A DNA stretch of 64,000 nt from Paenibacillus riograndensis SBR5 (GCF_000981585.1 NZ_LN831776.1:325001-389000), one strand, 5' to 3'; counted from the first letter of the stretch, positions 16,665 to 25,585 are shown. Made by a program: numbers and translations. The notes: a model not told the origin generated them from the sequence alone.

Positions 16665-18050
16665 TTATCTCTTAATAATTTCGGTCACTTTTTTCTGGAT
16701 TACCGGCATAACCTCCTCCAGTGTCTTGTGGCCGGTCTCGACCGGCTGCAGCTCGTTGATGAACATGTCGTTGATCTGCGAGTAGTTGGTGATCAGATGG
16801 TTGTAGGATTCGAAGCCGTATTTGACCGCACCCTCGTAGACCTTTTTCACATCCTGCGGATCAATGCCTTCAAAATGCTTATAATACGCTTCGGCGGCTT
16901 CGGTATTGACCGGCGGATTGCCGCCGCTCAGCTCGATCGACTTCTCCTGGACTTCGGTGGTCACCAGATATTTAATCCATTCAAAAGCTTCCTTCGGATG
17001 CTTGGAATCCTTCAGAATCATCAGCGGATCGACGAACAATGTGCTGCGCACCTTGTCATTGCCTCCCCAAGGAACGGCGGCTACGCCGATTTTGAATGGA
17101 AAATCATTCGCTCCCGCCAGGTTCCACGATCCCCCGATGGACATGCCGATTTTACCTGCGACAAAGGGATCTCCGTTCTGACCGGCTACGCTTTTGCTCC
17201 ACTCGGAGGTCGGTGAGACTTTATCCTTGAATATCAGATCGAACAGCTTGTGATAAGCCGCAATCACCTTGGGAGAGTCAAAATGAGTTTCGGAAGGCAC
17301 GCCCCCGTTCGACCAGGTATCCTCAGAATAAGGCTCAGCTCCAAAATAAAGCGGCCGCATATCGCGCTCGGCCCAGGTGAAGTCCACACCGTACTGGGTT
17401 TTGGCAATATCATCAGAGACCAGGGTCATTTTCTTAGCTTCTTCAACCATCTTGTCAAAGGTCCAGCTTTTGTCCTCATAATCGCTTGGCGGATATGAAA
17501 GCTTCGCCGCATCGAACATGTCTTTGTTATAGAGCATCAAAGTGACATACATATTGACCGGAATGCCGTAGGTGCGGTCCTTGACGGTGTAGATCTTCAT
17601 GAGGTTGTCAGGAATGTGGTAATCCTCCGGCTTGAACCCGTCTTCCTTAATCAGATCGGTCAAATCAAGCAGCATGTCTTTGTTGTAATATTCGGCAAAA
17701 CCGCCATATCCATAATGGCTCGTGACATCCGGCGATTTGCCTCCGGCGATCAGTGTCTGCAGCTTGCTGTCAAACTGCTCGTAGGGCGCTTTTTCTACCT
17801 TGACCTGGATGTTCGGATGTTCCTTCTCGAAGTCGGGAATCAGTTTCTCGATAAACGTGCGGTCCTCGGAATCGATAGTGTAGTGTGTGATCGTTACTTG
17901 TTCCCCGGAGCCGCCGTTATTTGCTGCACCATTAGTTCCTTCAGCCACATTGCCCGCCGATTTGCCTCCGCTGCAGCCGGATAAGGCCGCCATTGCGGTA
18001 AGACCGGCTGCAAGCAGCAGGGTGGTTGTTTTGCGGTTACGGTTGTTCAT
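16665..18050 (-). CDS. Sugar ABC transporter substrate-binding lipoprotein
   Basis: A 461-residue family 1 extracellular solute-binding protein. The signal peptide carries a lipobox (MAALSGC, Cys near residue 26) followed by a Gly/Ser/Asn-rich linker. Binding-protein features include NIQVKVEKAPYEQFDSKLQT, LIAGGKSPDVTSHYGYGG and FVAGKIGMSIGGSWNLAG. It is anchored outside the membrane and delivers an oligosaccharide or disaccharide to the two permeases encoded just upstream. No ATPase gene is present in the operon; in Firmicutes such systems usually share a common MsmX-type ATPase. Confidence 0.93.
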   Translation of the reverse strand: MNNRNRKTTTLLLAAGLTAMAALSGCSGGKSAGNVAEGTNGAANNGGSGEQVTITHYTIDSEDRTFIEKLIPDFEKEHPNIQVKVEKAPYEQFDSKLQTLIAGGKSPDVTSHYGYGGFAEYYNKDMLLDLTDLIKEDGFKPEDYHIPDNLMKIYTVKDRTYGIPVNMYVTLMLYNKDMFDAAKLSYPPSDYEDKSWTFDKMVEEAKKMTLVSDDIAKTQYGVDFTWAERDMRPLYFGAEPYSEDTWSNGGVPSETHFDSPKVIAAYHKLFDLIFKDKVSPTSEWSKSVAGQNGDPFVAGKIGMSIGGSWNLAGANDFPFKIGVAAVPWGGNDKVRSTLFVDPLMILKDSKHPKEAFEWIKYLVTTEVQEKSIELSGGNPPVNTEAAEAYYKHFEGIDPQDVKKVYEGAVKYGFESYNHLITNYSQINDMFINELQPVETGHKTLEEVMPVIQKKVTEIIKR

Positions 18051-18105
18051 CAGCTATTCCCTCCATGATTTCAAGTCGTATTGAACCGCCGGATTAAGGC
18101 GGTAA

Positions 18106-18984
18106 TTACTTGATGCCGGTTAGTACAATGCCTTCAACAAATTGCTTCTGGGCAAGCGCGAACAAGGTAACGATAGGCAGCATCGCCAGCACGGAAGCAA
18201 CCATCAGGAGATGCCAGGGCGGAATGCGGAAGCGCGACGAGGTAAGGGAAGCCATGCCGACCGGCAGCGTGAACTTCTCCGACGAGCTTAAGTAGAGCAC
18301 GGGCGTAAGCAGGTCATTCCAGCTGTAGATAAAAGCAAAAATCGCAACGGTTGCCAGTGCCGGAGCCGACAGCGGCAGGGCGATCTTCCACCACATCCGC
18401 AGCTCGCCGCAGCCGTCGATCCGCCCGGCATCGAACAATTCCTCGGGCAGGGTGGAGAAGAACTGCCGCAGCAGGAAAATGTTATACGCCGAGCCGAAGA
18501 ACGCGGGCACGATCAGCGGCAGGAAAGTATCAATCCAGTTCATGTGGGAGAAGAGCACGAACTGCGGAATCATAATCGCCGGATACGGCAGCATCATAGT
18601 GCTGAGCACCAGGACGAACAGGAACTGATTGCCTCTGCCTCTGAACCGGGCGAATCCGTAAGCGACCAGCCCCGAGGAGATCAGGGTGCCGATAACCGTC
18701 AGCACGGCGATGATGAGGCTGTTCTTGTAGAGCGTGCCGAACTGCAGCGTATCAAAGATATCCCGGTAGTTGCTCCACGCCCAGCTCTCAGGCAGAAAGG
18801 TCGGCGGAAACTTCAGCATCTCCTTCTTCGATTTCAGCGAAGTGGAGACCATGAAGAACAGCGGCAGCAGCATTAGAAAAGTGGTGATCAGCAGTGTGAT
18901 GAAGCTGGCTGCCTTCACGGGATCGATTCTCCGGCGGTGTGCGGAAGCGGCAGGGCGGTGGTTGGCTGTTCGGACAATGCTCAT
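18106..18984 (-). CDS. Sugar ABC transporter permease (MalG type)
   Basis: A 292-residue, six-helix permease of the CUT1 group. The ATPase-coupling EAA-like loop reads EELFDAGRIDGCGELRMWWK, followed by IALPLSAPALATVA. The N-terminus has FMVSTSLKSKKEM, typical of MalG partners. Its start overlaps the stop of the preceding permease gene by 4 bases, so the two are translationally coupled. Confidence 0.93.
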   Translation of the reverse strand: MSIVRTANHRPAASAHRRRIDPVKAASFITLLITTFLMLLPLFFMVSTSLKSKKEMLKFPPTFLPESWAWSNYRDIFDTLQFGTLYKNSLIIAVLTVIGTLISSGLVAYGFARFRGRGNQFLFVLVLSTMMLPYPAIMIPQFVLFSHMNWIDTFLPLIVPAFFGSAYNIFLLRQFFSTLPEELFDAGRIDGCGELRMWWKIALPLSAPALATVAIFAFIYSWNDLLTPVLYLSSSEKFTLPVGMASLTSSRFRIPPWHLLMVASVLAMLPIVTLFALAQKQFVEGIVLTGIK

Positions 18985-19874
18985 CGGCGTCCGCCTCCTT
19001 CATAGTGCACATAACGGTTCGACAGCTTCATAATAATGGCCGTGAGTATCATGACGACGATCAGCAGCACCCACGCCAGAGCAGAGGAGTAACCGGCCCG
19101 GTATTCCTTGAAGGCACTGGTGTAAAGATTGTAGACATAGAACCAGGTAGAGTAGTTCGGACCGCCTTGCGTCATGACGAAGGCCTGGGTGAACACCTGA
19201 AACGAATCAATCAGACCCATAATGAGCTGGAACAGCAGTACCGGCGAGATCATCGGCAGGGTGATATTCAGGAAAATCCTGAACCGCCCGGCCCCGTCAA
19301 GGTTGGCGGCTTCGATCAGGCTGGCGGGCACACCCTGCAGCCCGGCCAGGAAGAGGATCATGCCTGAACCGGCGGTCCAAAAGGACATGATGATCAAGGC
19401 ATACAGCGCTGTGTCCGGGTTCATCAGCCAGGAAGGGCCATGGATGCCGAACCAGGAGAGCATGTAGTTGAAGAGGCCGATCTGCGGGTTGAAGATCCAG
19501 TACCAGAGAAGCGACATGGCTACCCCGGACACCATGCTCGGAAAATACATCGCCGTGCGGAAAAATCCGCGCAGCGGGATCGTCTGATGCAGCAGCAGGG
19601 CGAAGCCAAGACCCAGCAGCAGCTGTATCGGCACACTGACGAGGGTGTACCTCAGGGTAACCGTGACCGATTTCCAGAACAGTTCGTTATGGAACATCTC
19701 CGTGTAGTTGGCGAGTCCAATGAACTTCGGCGGGTGGATGATGTCATAATCGGTGAAGCTGTAATACAGCGACGAAAGGATAGGGTACAAGGCGAACACC
19801 AGAAAACCGACTAGCCACGGAGAGATGAACATATACATATAGAACGTCTGCCGCCTGCTCTCACTTTTAATCAC
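18981..19874 (-). CDS. Sugar ABC transporter permease (MalF type)
   Basis: A 297-residue CUT1 permease and first gene of the operon. It opens MIKSESRRQTFYMYMFISPW, with ALYPILSSLYYSFTDYD in the first helix region. The coupling loop reads PASLIEAANLDGAGRFRIFL, then NITLPMISPVLLF. It pairs with the MalG-type protein encoded next to form the membrane channel. The LacI-like palindrome at 19899-19920 lies only about 25 bases before its start codon. Confidence 0.93.
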   Translation of the reverse strand: MIKSESRRQTFYMYMFISPWLVGFLVFALYPILSSLYYSFTDYDIIHPPKFIGLANYTEMFHNELFWKSVTVTLRYTLVSVPIQLLLGLGFALLLHQTIPLRGFFRTAMYFPSMVSGVAMSLLWYWIFNPQIGLFNYMLSWFGIHGPSWLMNPDTALYALIIMSFWTAGSGMILFLAGLQGVPASLIEAANLDGAGRFRIFLNITLPMISPVLLFQLIMGLIDSFQVFTQAFVMTQGGPNYSTWFYVYNLYTSAFKEYRAGYSSALAWVLLIVVMILTAIIMKLSNRYVHYEGGGRR

Positions 19875-19898
19875 TTACACACCAGCCCTTCATGTTAT

Positions 19899-19920
19899 AA
19901 AGTATAAGCGCTTTAACTTT
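19899..19920. promoter_or_regulatory. LacI-type operator 1 (start-proximal)
   Basis: An imperfect palindrome centred on GCGC (arms AAAGTATAA and TTTAACTTT, two mismatches). It resembles the better site 80 bases away. It lies immediately downstream of an AT-rich TATTATAA that could be the -10 box of the minus-strand operon, a position where a LacI repressor would block transcription. It also partly resembles a CcpA cre site. Confidence 0.6.
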
Positions 19921-19980
19921 TATAATAAATAAACGTTGTAATATGGATGTGATAAAGGATTACTAAATGTTAAATAGCTT

Positions 19981-20006
19981 ATAAAGTTTAATCGTTTAAA
20001 CTTTAT
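19981..20006. promoter_or_regulatory. LacI-type operator 2 (distal)
   Basis: A 26-base palindrome with perfect 11-bp arms (ATAAAGTTTAA and TTAAACTTTAT) around TCGT. The centre and arm style match LacI-family operators. Its start is 82 bases from that of operator 1, close to eight DNA turns, so a looped repression complex is possible. The spacer from 20007 to 20195 shows no gene; another AAAGCGCT core lies near 20072. Confidence 0.7.
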
Positions 20007-20197
20007 ATTCAACCTGATGAGATTATCATAGAGGATGACCCGGAAATAATCAACCCCCAATTCAAAATATAAAGCGCTACCAGTAAAGAAATGTGACGCA
20101 TGAGGGGTTTTATAGTTTAATTTGCGGCTGGCGGCGCAGAAATTTCAAGTATAGGTGTAAAGTAATATAACATTATAAGGGGCGGATGTCCGATGGC

Positions 20198-20233
20198 AAA
20201 AAACTCGCCGAATGCCTGACCGGCTTTCGGCGA
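20198..20233 (-). terminator. Terminator of the 20-29 kb catabolic operon
   Basis: Stem TCGCCGAA (20205-20212) with TTCGGCGA (20226-20233); on the minus strand a T-run follows (A-run at 20198-20203). It starts about 20 bases after the DapA-like stop codon. Confidence 0.85.
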
Positions 20234-20253
20234 ATTCCGCTGTTCTTGATTTA

Positions 20254-21150
20254 TTAAATGATCCCAGTCTGCTGCAGGGTTCGTGCGATATCCGCTCTGG
20301 CATCCTCCCCCAGCGTTCGGAAAGGCGCCCGAACCGGACCCGAAGGCAGGCCAATAATATCCAGTGCGGCTTTGACCATTGCAGGCTGTCCGTATTTGCG
20401 GGCCAGATCCCGGATTGGCTGCCAGCGGTAATACCGCTCCAGGGCGCGGGCATTTTCGCCTTGCTGAAATTCATTGTATAGCGCGACAAACTCGGAAGTC
20501 ATGAAGTTGGCGTTCGTGGATGTGCAGCCGGGCAAGCCGGAAGCTAGCCCGCCCAGGATGAGGCCGTCCGAGCCGCACATGACCGAGATATCGTTACCGG
20601 CGTATGCGACGGTCCTTACCAGCGAATGCAAATCCGTAGCTCCCTGCTTGACTCCCGCGACGTTGTCCAGCTTGGCCAGCCCGGCGATTTCTTCCGGCGA
20701 CAGATGAACGCCGATGCTGGCGCTGTTGTAGATGAGAATCGGCAGTTCGGCTGATTCATTCAGAAGCTGGAAATGGTACAAGATGTCCTGCGGCCGTACC
20801 TCTGATACATACGGAGGCGTGACCATCACACCGTCGGCGCCGGCCAGCTTGGCCGCATGCGCCAGCTCGCTGGCTTCGTCGGTGCCGCTGGCCGCCGTGC
20901 AGCACAGCAGCGGAACCCGGCCGGCTACCGCGGCAGCGGCAGCGGTGAACAATTGCTTCCGTTCATCGCTTGTCAGACTCGGATACTCCGCGTAGGTGCC
21001 GCCGACGATAATGCCGTGGGCGCCCGAAGCAATGTAGTGATCGATATTCCGCCGCAGTGCGGAGGGGTCAAAGGCCTGTGTGTCCATCATCGGAGTGATG
21101 GCCAGCACGTAAATCCCTTTAAGCTTGTTCTTCAAATCTGTTGTGGACAT
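20254..21150 (-). CDS. DapA/NAL-family aldolase or dehydratase
   Basis: A 298-residue class I lyase of the dihydrodipicolinate synthase / N-acetylneuraminate lyase superfamily. The Schiff-base lysine is in LDNVAGVKQGATDL and the catalytic tyrosine in ELPILIYNSASIGVHLS. The substrate loop reads GTYAEYPSL where true DapA usually has GTTGE, arguing against lysine biosynthesis. Such proteins make or break bonds next to a 2-oxo acid. It is the last gene of a ten-gene catabolic operon, 45 bases after an aminotransferase gene, so it may act on the 2-oxo acid or aldehyde that the aminotransferase releases. The substrate is unknown. Confidence 0.87.
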   Translation of the reverse strand: MSTTDLKNKLKGIYVLAITPMMDTQAFDPSALRRNIDHYIASGAHGIIVGGTYAEYPSLTSDERKQLFTAAAAAVAGRVPLLCCTAASGTDEASELAHAAKLAGADGVMVTPPYVSEVRPQDILYHFQLLNESAELPILIYNSASIGVHLSPEEIAGLAKLDNVAGVKQGATDLHSLVRTVAYAGNDISVMCGSDGLILGGLASGLPGCTSTNANFMTSEFVALYNEFQQGENARALERYYRWQPIRDLARKYGQPAMVKAALDIIGLPSGPVRAPFRTLGEDARADIARTLQQTGII

Positions 21151-21195
21151 GTCGTGGACTTCCTCCTCAATTACCGCGATCTGGTGTTCTGCTGT

Positions 21196-22398
21196 TTACT
21201 TGCTGCCAAGAATCGATTCCATTGCCGCGATTCCGCTCTCCATCTCGTCCCGGGAAACGGCATAAGACAGGCGGATATGATACGGGCTGCCAAACCCGGT
21301 CCCCGGCATCACTGCCACTCCAGCCTTCTTAAGTAAGATATCTGCCAGGTCGTCGGCAGTAGATATGGTTTGTCCCTCCAAGGTTTGGCCGCGCCATGCG
21401 GAGGCATCCACCCATACATAGAAGGCGCCGTCCGGCACGCTGCACTCCAGTCCCTTGATTCGGCGGACCCCTTCGACAAGAACGCTGCGGCGTGTCGCGT
21501 ACTCGCCCCGGATGTCCTCCAAATCGTCCTGGGGGCCATCAATGGCGGCCAGTGCCGCCTGTTGGGCGATGGATGACGGGTTGCTCGTCGTATGGGACTG
21601 CAGGCGAAGCATCGCCCCGGTGACAGCCGCCGGTGCGGCGGAGTAACCGATTCTCCAGCCGGTCATCCCGTACGACTTGGACACCGCGTTGATCACGACG
21701 GTCCGCTCCCGCATGCCAGGAAAAGATGCGATGCTCGTATACCCTTCCGGTTTGAACACAAACGCCGAATAAACCTCGTCGCTGATGACCCAAAGATCCC
21801 GCTGCCGGCAGAACTCGGCCAGCTTGGCCAGCTCCGCCGCGCTGTAAACCGCGCCTGAAGGATTGTTCGGCTGGTTGAGAATTAACAGACGGGTCGACTC
21901 GTTTACCCAAGGCGTGAGCGTCTCCGGTGTCACTTTATAACCGGAGGAAGCAACGGTCTGAACGAAGACCGGCTTGGCGCCGGCGAATTTAACCTGCTCG
22001 GGAAAAGACACCCAATACGGAATCGGGATCAGCACCTCGTCTCCCGGCCGGCACAGCGTGCAAATCGCGTTGAACAATGCATGCTTGCCCCCAACGGTCA
22101 CTACAATATCCCCGGGGTCGTAGCTAAGTCCCATATCTCGGAGAAGCGCACGGCAGATCGCTTCGCGCAGTGGCAGAATGCCGCCTGTGTCGGTGTATCC
22201 TGTGAAATTGTCTTGTATCGCCTGAATCGCAGCCGCTTTGGCCCGGTCAGGTGTTGGAAAGTCCGGCTGCCCGAGGCCCAAGCGGTACACGGTTCGGCCT
22301 TCCCGCTGATACCTTGCCACTGTGGACTCCAGCAATGCAGTCGGGGAAGGCTGGACACGCTCCACCCAATCCGCCAACTGAATATGTTGGTTCAACAA
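21196..22398 (-). CDS. Class I/II PLP-dependent aminotransferase
   Basis: A 400-residue fold-type I aminotransferase. The PLP lysine is in VVINAVSKSYGMTGWRIGYS. Other conserved points are LGLGQPDFPTP near the start, NQPNNPSGAVYS, the Asp/Tyr in VISDEVYSAFVF, and the carboxylate-binding Arg in YHIRLSYAVS. It resembles aspartate/aromatic-type enzymes and transfers the amino group of the substrate to a 2-oxo acid. In the operon it follows the M20 deacylase gene by 26 bases, so it probably acts on the free amino acid that enzyme releases. Confidence 0.9.
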   Translation of the reverse strand: MLNQHIQLADWVERVQPSPTALLESTVARYQREGRTVYRLGLGQPDFPTPDRAKAAAIQAIQDNFTGYTDTGGILPLREAICRALLRDMGLSYDPGDIVVTVGGKHALFNAICTLCRPGDEVLIPIPYWVSFPEQVKFAGAKPVFVQTVASSGYKVTPETLTPWVNESTRLLILNQPNNPSGAVYSAAELAKLAEFCRQRDLWVISDEVYSAFVFKPEGYTSIASFPGMRERTVVINAVSKSYGMTGWRIGYSAAPAAVTGAMLRLQSHTTSNPSSIAQQAALAAIDGPQDDLEDIRGEYATRRSVLVEGVRRIKGLECSVPDGAFYVWVDASAWRGQTLEGQTISTADDLADILLKKAGVAVMPGTGFGSPYHIRLSYAVSRDEMESGIAAMESILGSK

Positions 22399-22424
22399 CG
22401 CCCATCACCTCTTCTTATTAGCTG

Positions 22425-23600
22425 TTACGAGCCAGCGACTTCCATCGCAATGGAAGCGTAGACCCGTGATGCATTCTCCAGTTCGGACACCGTCACCCAC
22501 TCGCCGATTGTGTGGGCCACGCTGAAATCGCCAGGTCCGTATATCACCGATGGAATTCCCCGTTTGACGAAGTGGGTCATGTCGCAATTGGCCGTAAGAC
22601 CTGTGAGTTCGGGCCTGCGTCCGTATACCCGTTCAATCGCTGCAGCAGCGAGCTCGACCATCGGGTGATCGGGGCGGGTTTCTGACGCCACTCCGGTTGT
22701 TGGAACGAGCCGGTCGATGCGGACCCGGCCGCCCAGCGCAGGCAGACCGGCGATGATCTGCCTGATCTCCTGCAGAGCATCTTCTTCCGCTTCACCGGGA
22801 ATCAGCCGGCGATCAATCAGCGCCTCGCAGCGATCGGGAATCATCGACTCCTTGATTCCCCCGTTGATGACCGTGACGGACAGGGTCGACTGCCCCGTCA
22901 ACGGATGGAGCCGCTTCGTCAGCTCCTGCTCGGCAAAGTCTTCAAGTGCCATCAGCGTGCGCACCATGAGGGACACTGCGTTGACGCCGAGGTGGGGTGT
23001 TGAAGAATGGGCCGAAACCCCTTCGGCCGCCAGCACCGGACGTATGCTGCCGCGGTGCGCGACCGCCAAGTTGCCGGCGGTTGCCTCGCCGATCACCGCC
23101 AGATCGCCGTGCAGATTATCCGGCAGATTGCGGGCTCCAAGGCTTGCCGCCTCTTCATCCACAACCGCCGCAAGCACAATGTCTCCCGGAAGGTGCGCTC
23201 CGGATGCGGCGATCGCTTCGACAGCGGCCATCATGGCTGCCAGGGGCCCCTTCGCATCCATAACGCCCCGGCCGTAGACCCGTTCACCCTTGCGAAGCAG
23301 GGTGAACGGGTCGGAACTCCAGCCTTCGCCGGCCGGCACGACATCCATATGTGTATTCAGAATAATCGTTCGCCCGCCGCCTGCGCCTTTCAGGCGCGCG
23401 ATCACATTCGGCCTTCCCGGCTCTATCTCCTGAAGCTCGACTTCGCAGCCCGCTTTCCGCATGACTTTGGCGACATATGCCGCCGCGTCTCCTTCCGTAC
23501 CGCCTGGGTTCACGCTCTGAAAGCCGATCAGATCCGCCAGCAGCTGGATGACCCGCTCGGAGCGGATCACCGGCTCCACCATACGAAGGCCTTCGCTCAT
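22425..23600 (-). CDS. M20-family amidohydrolase (ArgE/DapE-like deacylase)
   Basis: A di-zinc M20 amidohydrolase of 391 residues from ATG 23600. A longer frame to 23669 exists, but the 23600 ATG overlaps the stop of the preceding SDR gene (ATGA), the usual coupled arrangement. Metal and catalytic residues are visible: His and Asp in ILNTHMDVVP, Asp in GRGVMDAKGPLAAM, the Glu pair in VVDEEAASLG, Glu in VIGEATAGNLA, and the last His in DFSVAHTIGEW. The ACY1/ArgE type removes acetyl, succinyl or similar groups from amino acids. In this operon it probably frees an amino acid from an N-acyl intermediate made by the M24-like enzyme. Confidence 0.9.
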   Translation of the reverse strand: MSEGLRMVEPVIRSERVIQLLADLIGFQSVNPGGTEGDAAAYVAKVMRKAGCEVELQEIEPGRPNVIARLKGAGGGRTIILNTHMDVVPAGEGWSSDPFTLLRKGERVYGRGVMDAKGPLAAMMAAVEAIAASGAHLPGDIVLAAVVDEEAASLGARNLPDNLHGDLAVIGEATAGNLAVAHRGSIRPVLAAEGVSAHSSTPHLGVNAVSLMVRTLMALEDFAEQELTKRLHPLTGQSTLSVTVINGGIKESMIPDRCEALIDRRLIPGEAEEDALQEIRQIIAGLPALGGRVRIDRLVPTTGVASETRPDHPMVELAAAAIERVYGRRPELTGLTANCDMTHFVKRGIPSVIYGPGDFSVAHTIGEWVTVSELENASRVYASIAMEVAGS

Positions 23601-24382
23601 AACGATTTCACCATCCCGCCGTCTACCAGCAGTGTCTGTCCCGTTACATAGCTCGCTCCGTCCGAGCACAGGAACGCCACCACGCGGGCAAATTCATCCG
23701 GTTGCCCGTAACGCCCGAGTGGAATCTGCCTCTCGCTCTGCGCCTTTATTGCTTCAGGTTCAACTCCTGCCTTGTCCGCCCGAATACGGTCCAGGGAACG
23801 GACTCGATCCGTGTCGATCCGGCCCGGAGCTACCGTATTCACCCGGATGCCGTACGGGGCAAGCTCCTCTGCCAGCGTCTTGCTGAGTCCGGCCACGCCG
23901 GTCCGCATCACATTGGAGAGGGTCAGACCGGGAATGGGCTGCTTGACCGAGGATGAAGCCAGATTGACGATTGCGCCGCCCTGTTCCTTCAAATGCGGAA
24001 GCGCATCCCGGATGAGACGGACCACACTCAATACGGTAAGCTCATAGGCATACTTCCAGTCTTCCTCTTTGAGTGACTCGAAGTTCCCGGCGGGTGGCCC
24101 CCCTGCGTTGGTGACCAGAACGTGCAGACCGCCAAAAGCGGAGAACGTTTCTTCAACGCAGCGGGACAAGTCGGAAGCGGAGCAGACGTCGGCCTGAAGG
24201 CCAAGTGAGGGCATTCCCGTTTCGGCGGTGATTTCCGCAGCTGTGTCTTCAGCCTCCGCGGCATTACGGCTGAACAGCGCTACCTTCGCTCCACCACGTG
24301 CCAGCTCGAAGGCCACGGCACGGCCAAGACCCTTGCTTGCCGCCGCTACCAGCGCGGTTTTTCCTGCGAATTGTCCGCTCAT
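23597..24382 (-). CDS. FabG-like SDR lacking the catalytic Tyr and Lys
   Basis: A 261-residue Rossmann-fold protein. The N-terminal motif reads ALVAAASKGLGRAVAFELAR and the NAG motif LVTNAGGPPAGNF. The active-site segment is SSSVKQPIPGLTLSNVMRTG: where classical SDRs have YxxxK there is SNVMR, so both catalytic residues are replaced. This pattern (LSNxxR) defines a known SDR subgroup of uncertain activity. The C-terminus VTGQTLLVDGGMVKSL is standard. It is coupled by 4-base overlaps to both neighbours, so it is firmly part of the pathway. It may still bind NAD(P) and a substrate but use other chemistry. Confidence 0.9.
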   Translation of the reverse strand: MSGQFAGKTALVAAASKGLGRAVAFELARGGAKVALFSRNAAEAEDTAAEITAETGMPSLGLQADVCSASDLSRCVEETFSAFGGLHVLVTNAGGPPAGNFESLKEEDWKYAYELTVLSVVRLIRDALPHLKEQGGAIVNLASSSVKQPIPGLTLSNVMRTGVAGLSKTLAEELAPYGIRVNTVAPGRIDTDRVRSLDRIRADKAGVEPEAIKAQSERQIPLGRYGQPDEFARVVAFLCSDGASYVTGQTLLVDGGMVKSL

Positions 24383-25554
24383 GCGTTTCCCCCCTTCGCT
24401 AGGGTCAGCTCCCGCGGCAGCTTGGTCAGCACTTCGCAGCCGGTTTCAGTTACCAGAATCGTTTCACTGAATCCGACGCCGTAGTGGTTAGGAACGCGGA
24501 GGGCCGGCGGGATGTGGAACACCATGCCCGGCAGCAGCACGCGCGAATCGTCCCGCTGGAGGCTCATAATATGGCCTTCCCCCCAATCCGGAGCAAAAGC
24601 GACGCCAATCGAGTAACCGGTTCTTTTGCGGAACTGCTCGTACAGTCCTGCTCTCTCGATAGTTCCCCGGCAGGCTTCATCCACCTCTCCGGCCGTAACG
24701 CCCGGCCGGATGACCTCAAGCGCGGCGTTCAAAGAAGCGATGCATACCCCGGTCACCCGCTTGATCTCATCGGTTGGCGTACCGGTATAGGCAGCCCGCA
24801 TCAACGCGCCGTGGTACCGGTTGCGGGCGCCGGCCACTTCCAGCAGAAGTGTCTCTCCGTCACCAATAACCTTGTGCCCCCATGCGGCATGCATATTGCC
24901 TGAACGGAAGCCGGAGGAAATAAACGGCTCCATCCCCAGATACTCGCCCCCGGCCAAAATCATGGCGGAGAACATCGCCGCGGCAGCCTCATCTTCATTC
25001 ACCCCGGCCCGGATTGCGTCCAGCCCGGCCTGCATCGAACGGTCGGCCACCGTGCAGGCTTCACGAATGTAAGCAATTTCTGCCGGGGATTTGATGACTC
25101 TGAAAGCCTCAATTGTTCCTTGAGCATCCGTGAGTTTGAAACCGCCAAGCATCTTCTCAAGCTTCTGATAGCTCCGGACAGGCAGGAACCAGGAGCCGGT
25201 CTCCAGGCCGAGTGCGCCGGGAGCGATGCTGAGCTCTCTTACCGTATCTGCGGTCAGGGCGACCGGATCATTTGTATCGTCATACGTTCTGACTTGGCTT
25301 TCAGGCAGCCAGCTGTAGGTTTGAACGTTGGAAAGCTCGCCTCTCCGAAGCACGAGCACCGGGTCGCCGGAAACCGGAACGACCAGGCATTGGTACATAT
25401 AATAGCCCGGACTCTGGTAGCCGGTCAGATAAAAAATATTTTCAGGGGTATGAATCAGCATGCCGTTCAGCCCCTTGAGTCCCAACTCGCTTTGTACGTT
25501 ATGAAGACGGGAGTGAAATTCGTTCCTGGAAAATATCAATGATGTGCTGCCCAA
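24379..25554 (-). CDS. M24-fold hydrolase without metal ligands (ectoine hydrolase/creatinase-like)
   Basis: A 391-residue pita-bread protein: creatinase N-terminal domain (residues 1-150, with MLIHTPENIFYLTGYQSPGY) then an M24 catalytic-type domain. All five metal ligands of true aminopeptidases are replaced by my alignment: Asp to Glu in LLLEVAGARN, Asp to Ala in YHGALMRA, His to Tyr in GYSIGVAF, Glu to Pro in VFHIPPAL, Glu to Ser in GVGFSETILV. The RTGYSIGVAFAPDWGEGH block resembles what I remember of ectoine hydrolase DoeA/EutD, which opens a ring without metal. So it is probably a metal-free C-N hydrolase on a small cyclic or amidine compound. The stop codon overlaps the SDR start. Confidence 0.85.
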   Translation of the reverse strand: MGSTSLIFSRNEFHSRLHNVQSELGLKGLNGMLIHTPENIFYLTGYQSPGYYMYQCLVVPVSGDPVLVLRRGELSNVQTYSWLPESQVRTYDDTNDPVALTADTVRELSIAPGALGLETGSWFLPVRSYQKLEKMLGGFKLTDAQGTIEAFRVIKSPAEIAYIREACTVADRSMQAGLDAIRAGVNEDEAAAAMFSAMILAGGEYLGMEPFISSGFRSGNMHAAWGHKVIGDGETLLLEVAGARNRYHGALMRAAYTGTPTDEIKRVTGVCIASLNAALEVIRPGVTAGEVDEACRGTIERAGLYEQFRKRTGYSIGVAFAPDWGEGHIMSLQRDDSRVLLPGMVFHIPPALRVPNHYGVGFSETILVTETGCEVLTKLPRELTLAKGGNA

Positions 25555-25585
25555 TATTGTCTACCTCTCTTCCTGGCCTCATATT

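Noticed and set aside
20145..20489. 114-codon minus-strand ORF at the end of the DapA-like gene
   Set aside because: It overlaps the conserved gene in another frame and crosses its terminator.
20254..21150. Lysine-biosynthesis dihydrodipicolinate synthase
   Set aside because: The active-site loop is GTYAEYP rather than GTTGE-type and the gene lies in a GntR-controlled catabolic operon.
24379..25554. Proline aminopeptidase
   Set aside because: None of the five metal ligands is kept, so peptidase activity of the usual kind is unlikely.
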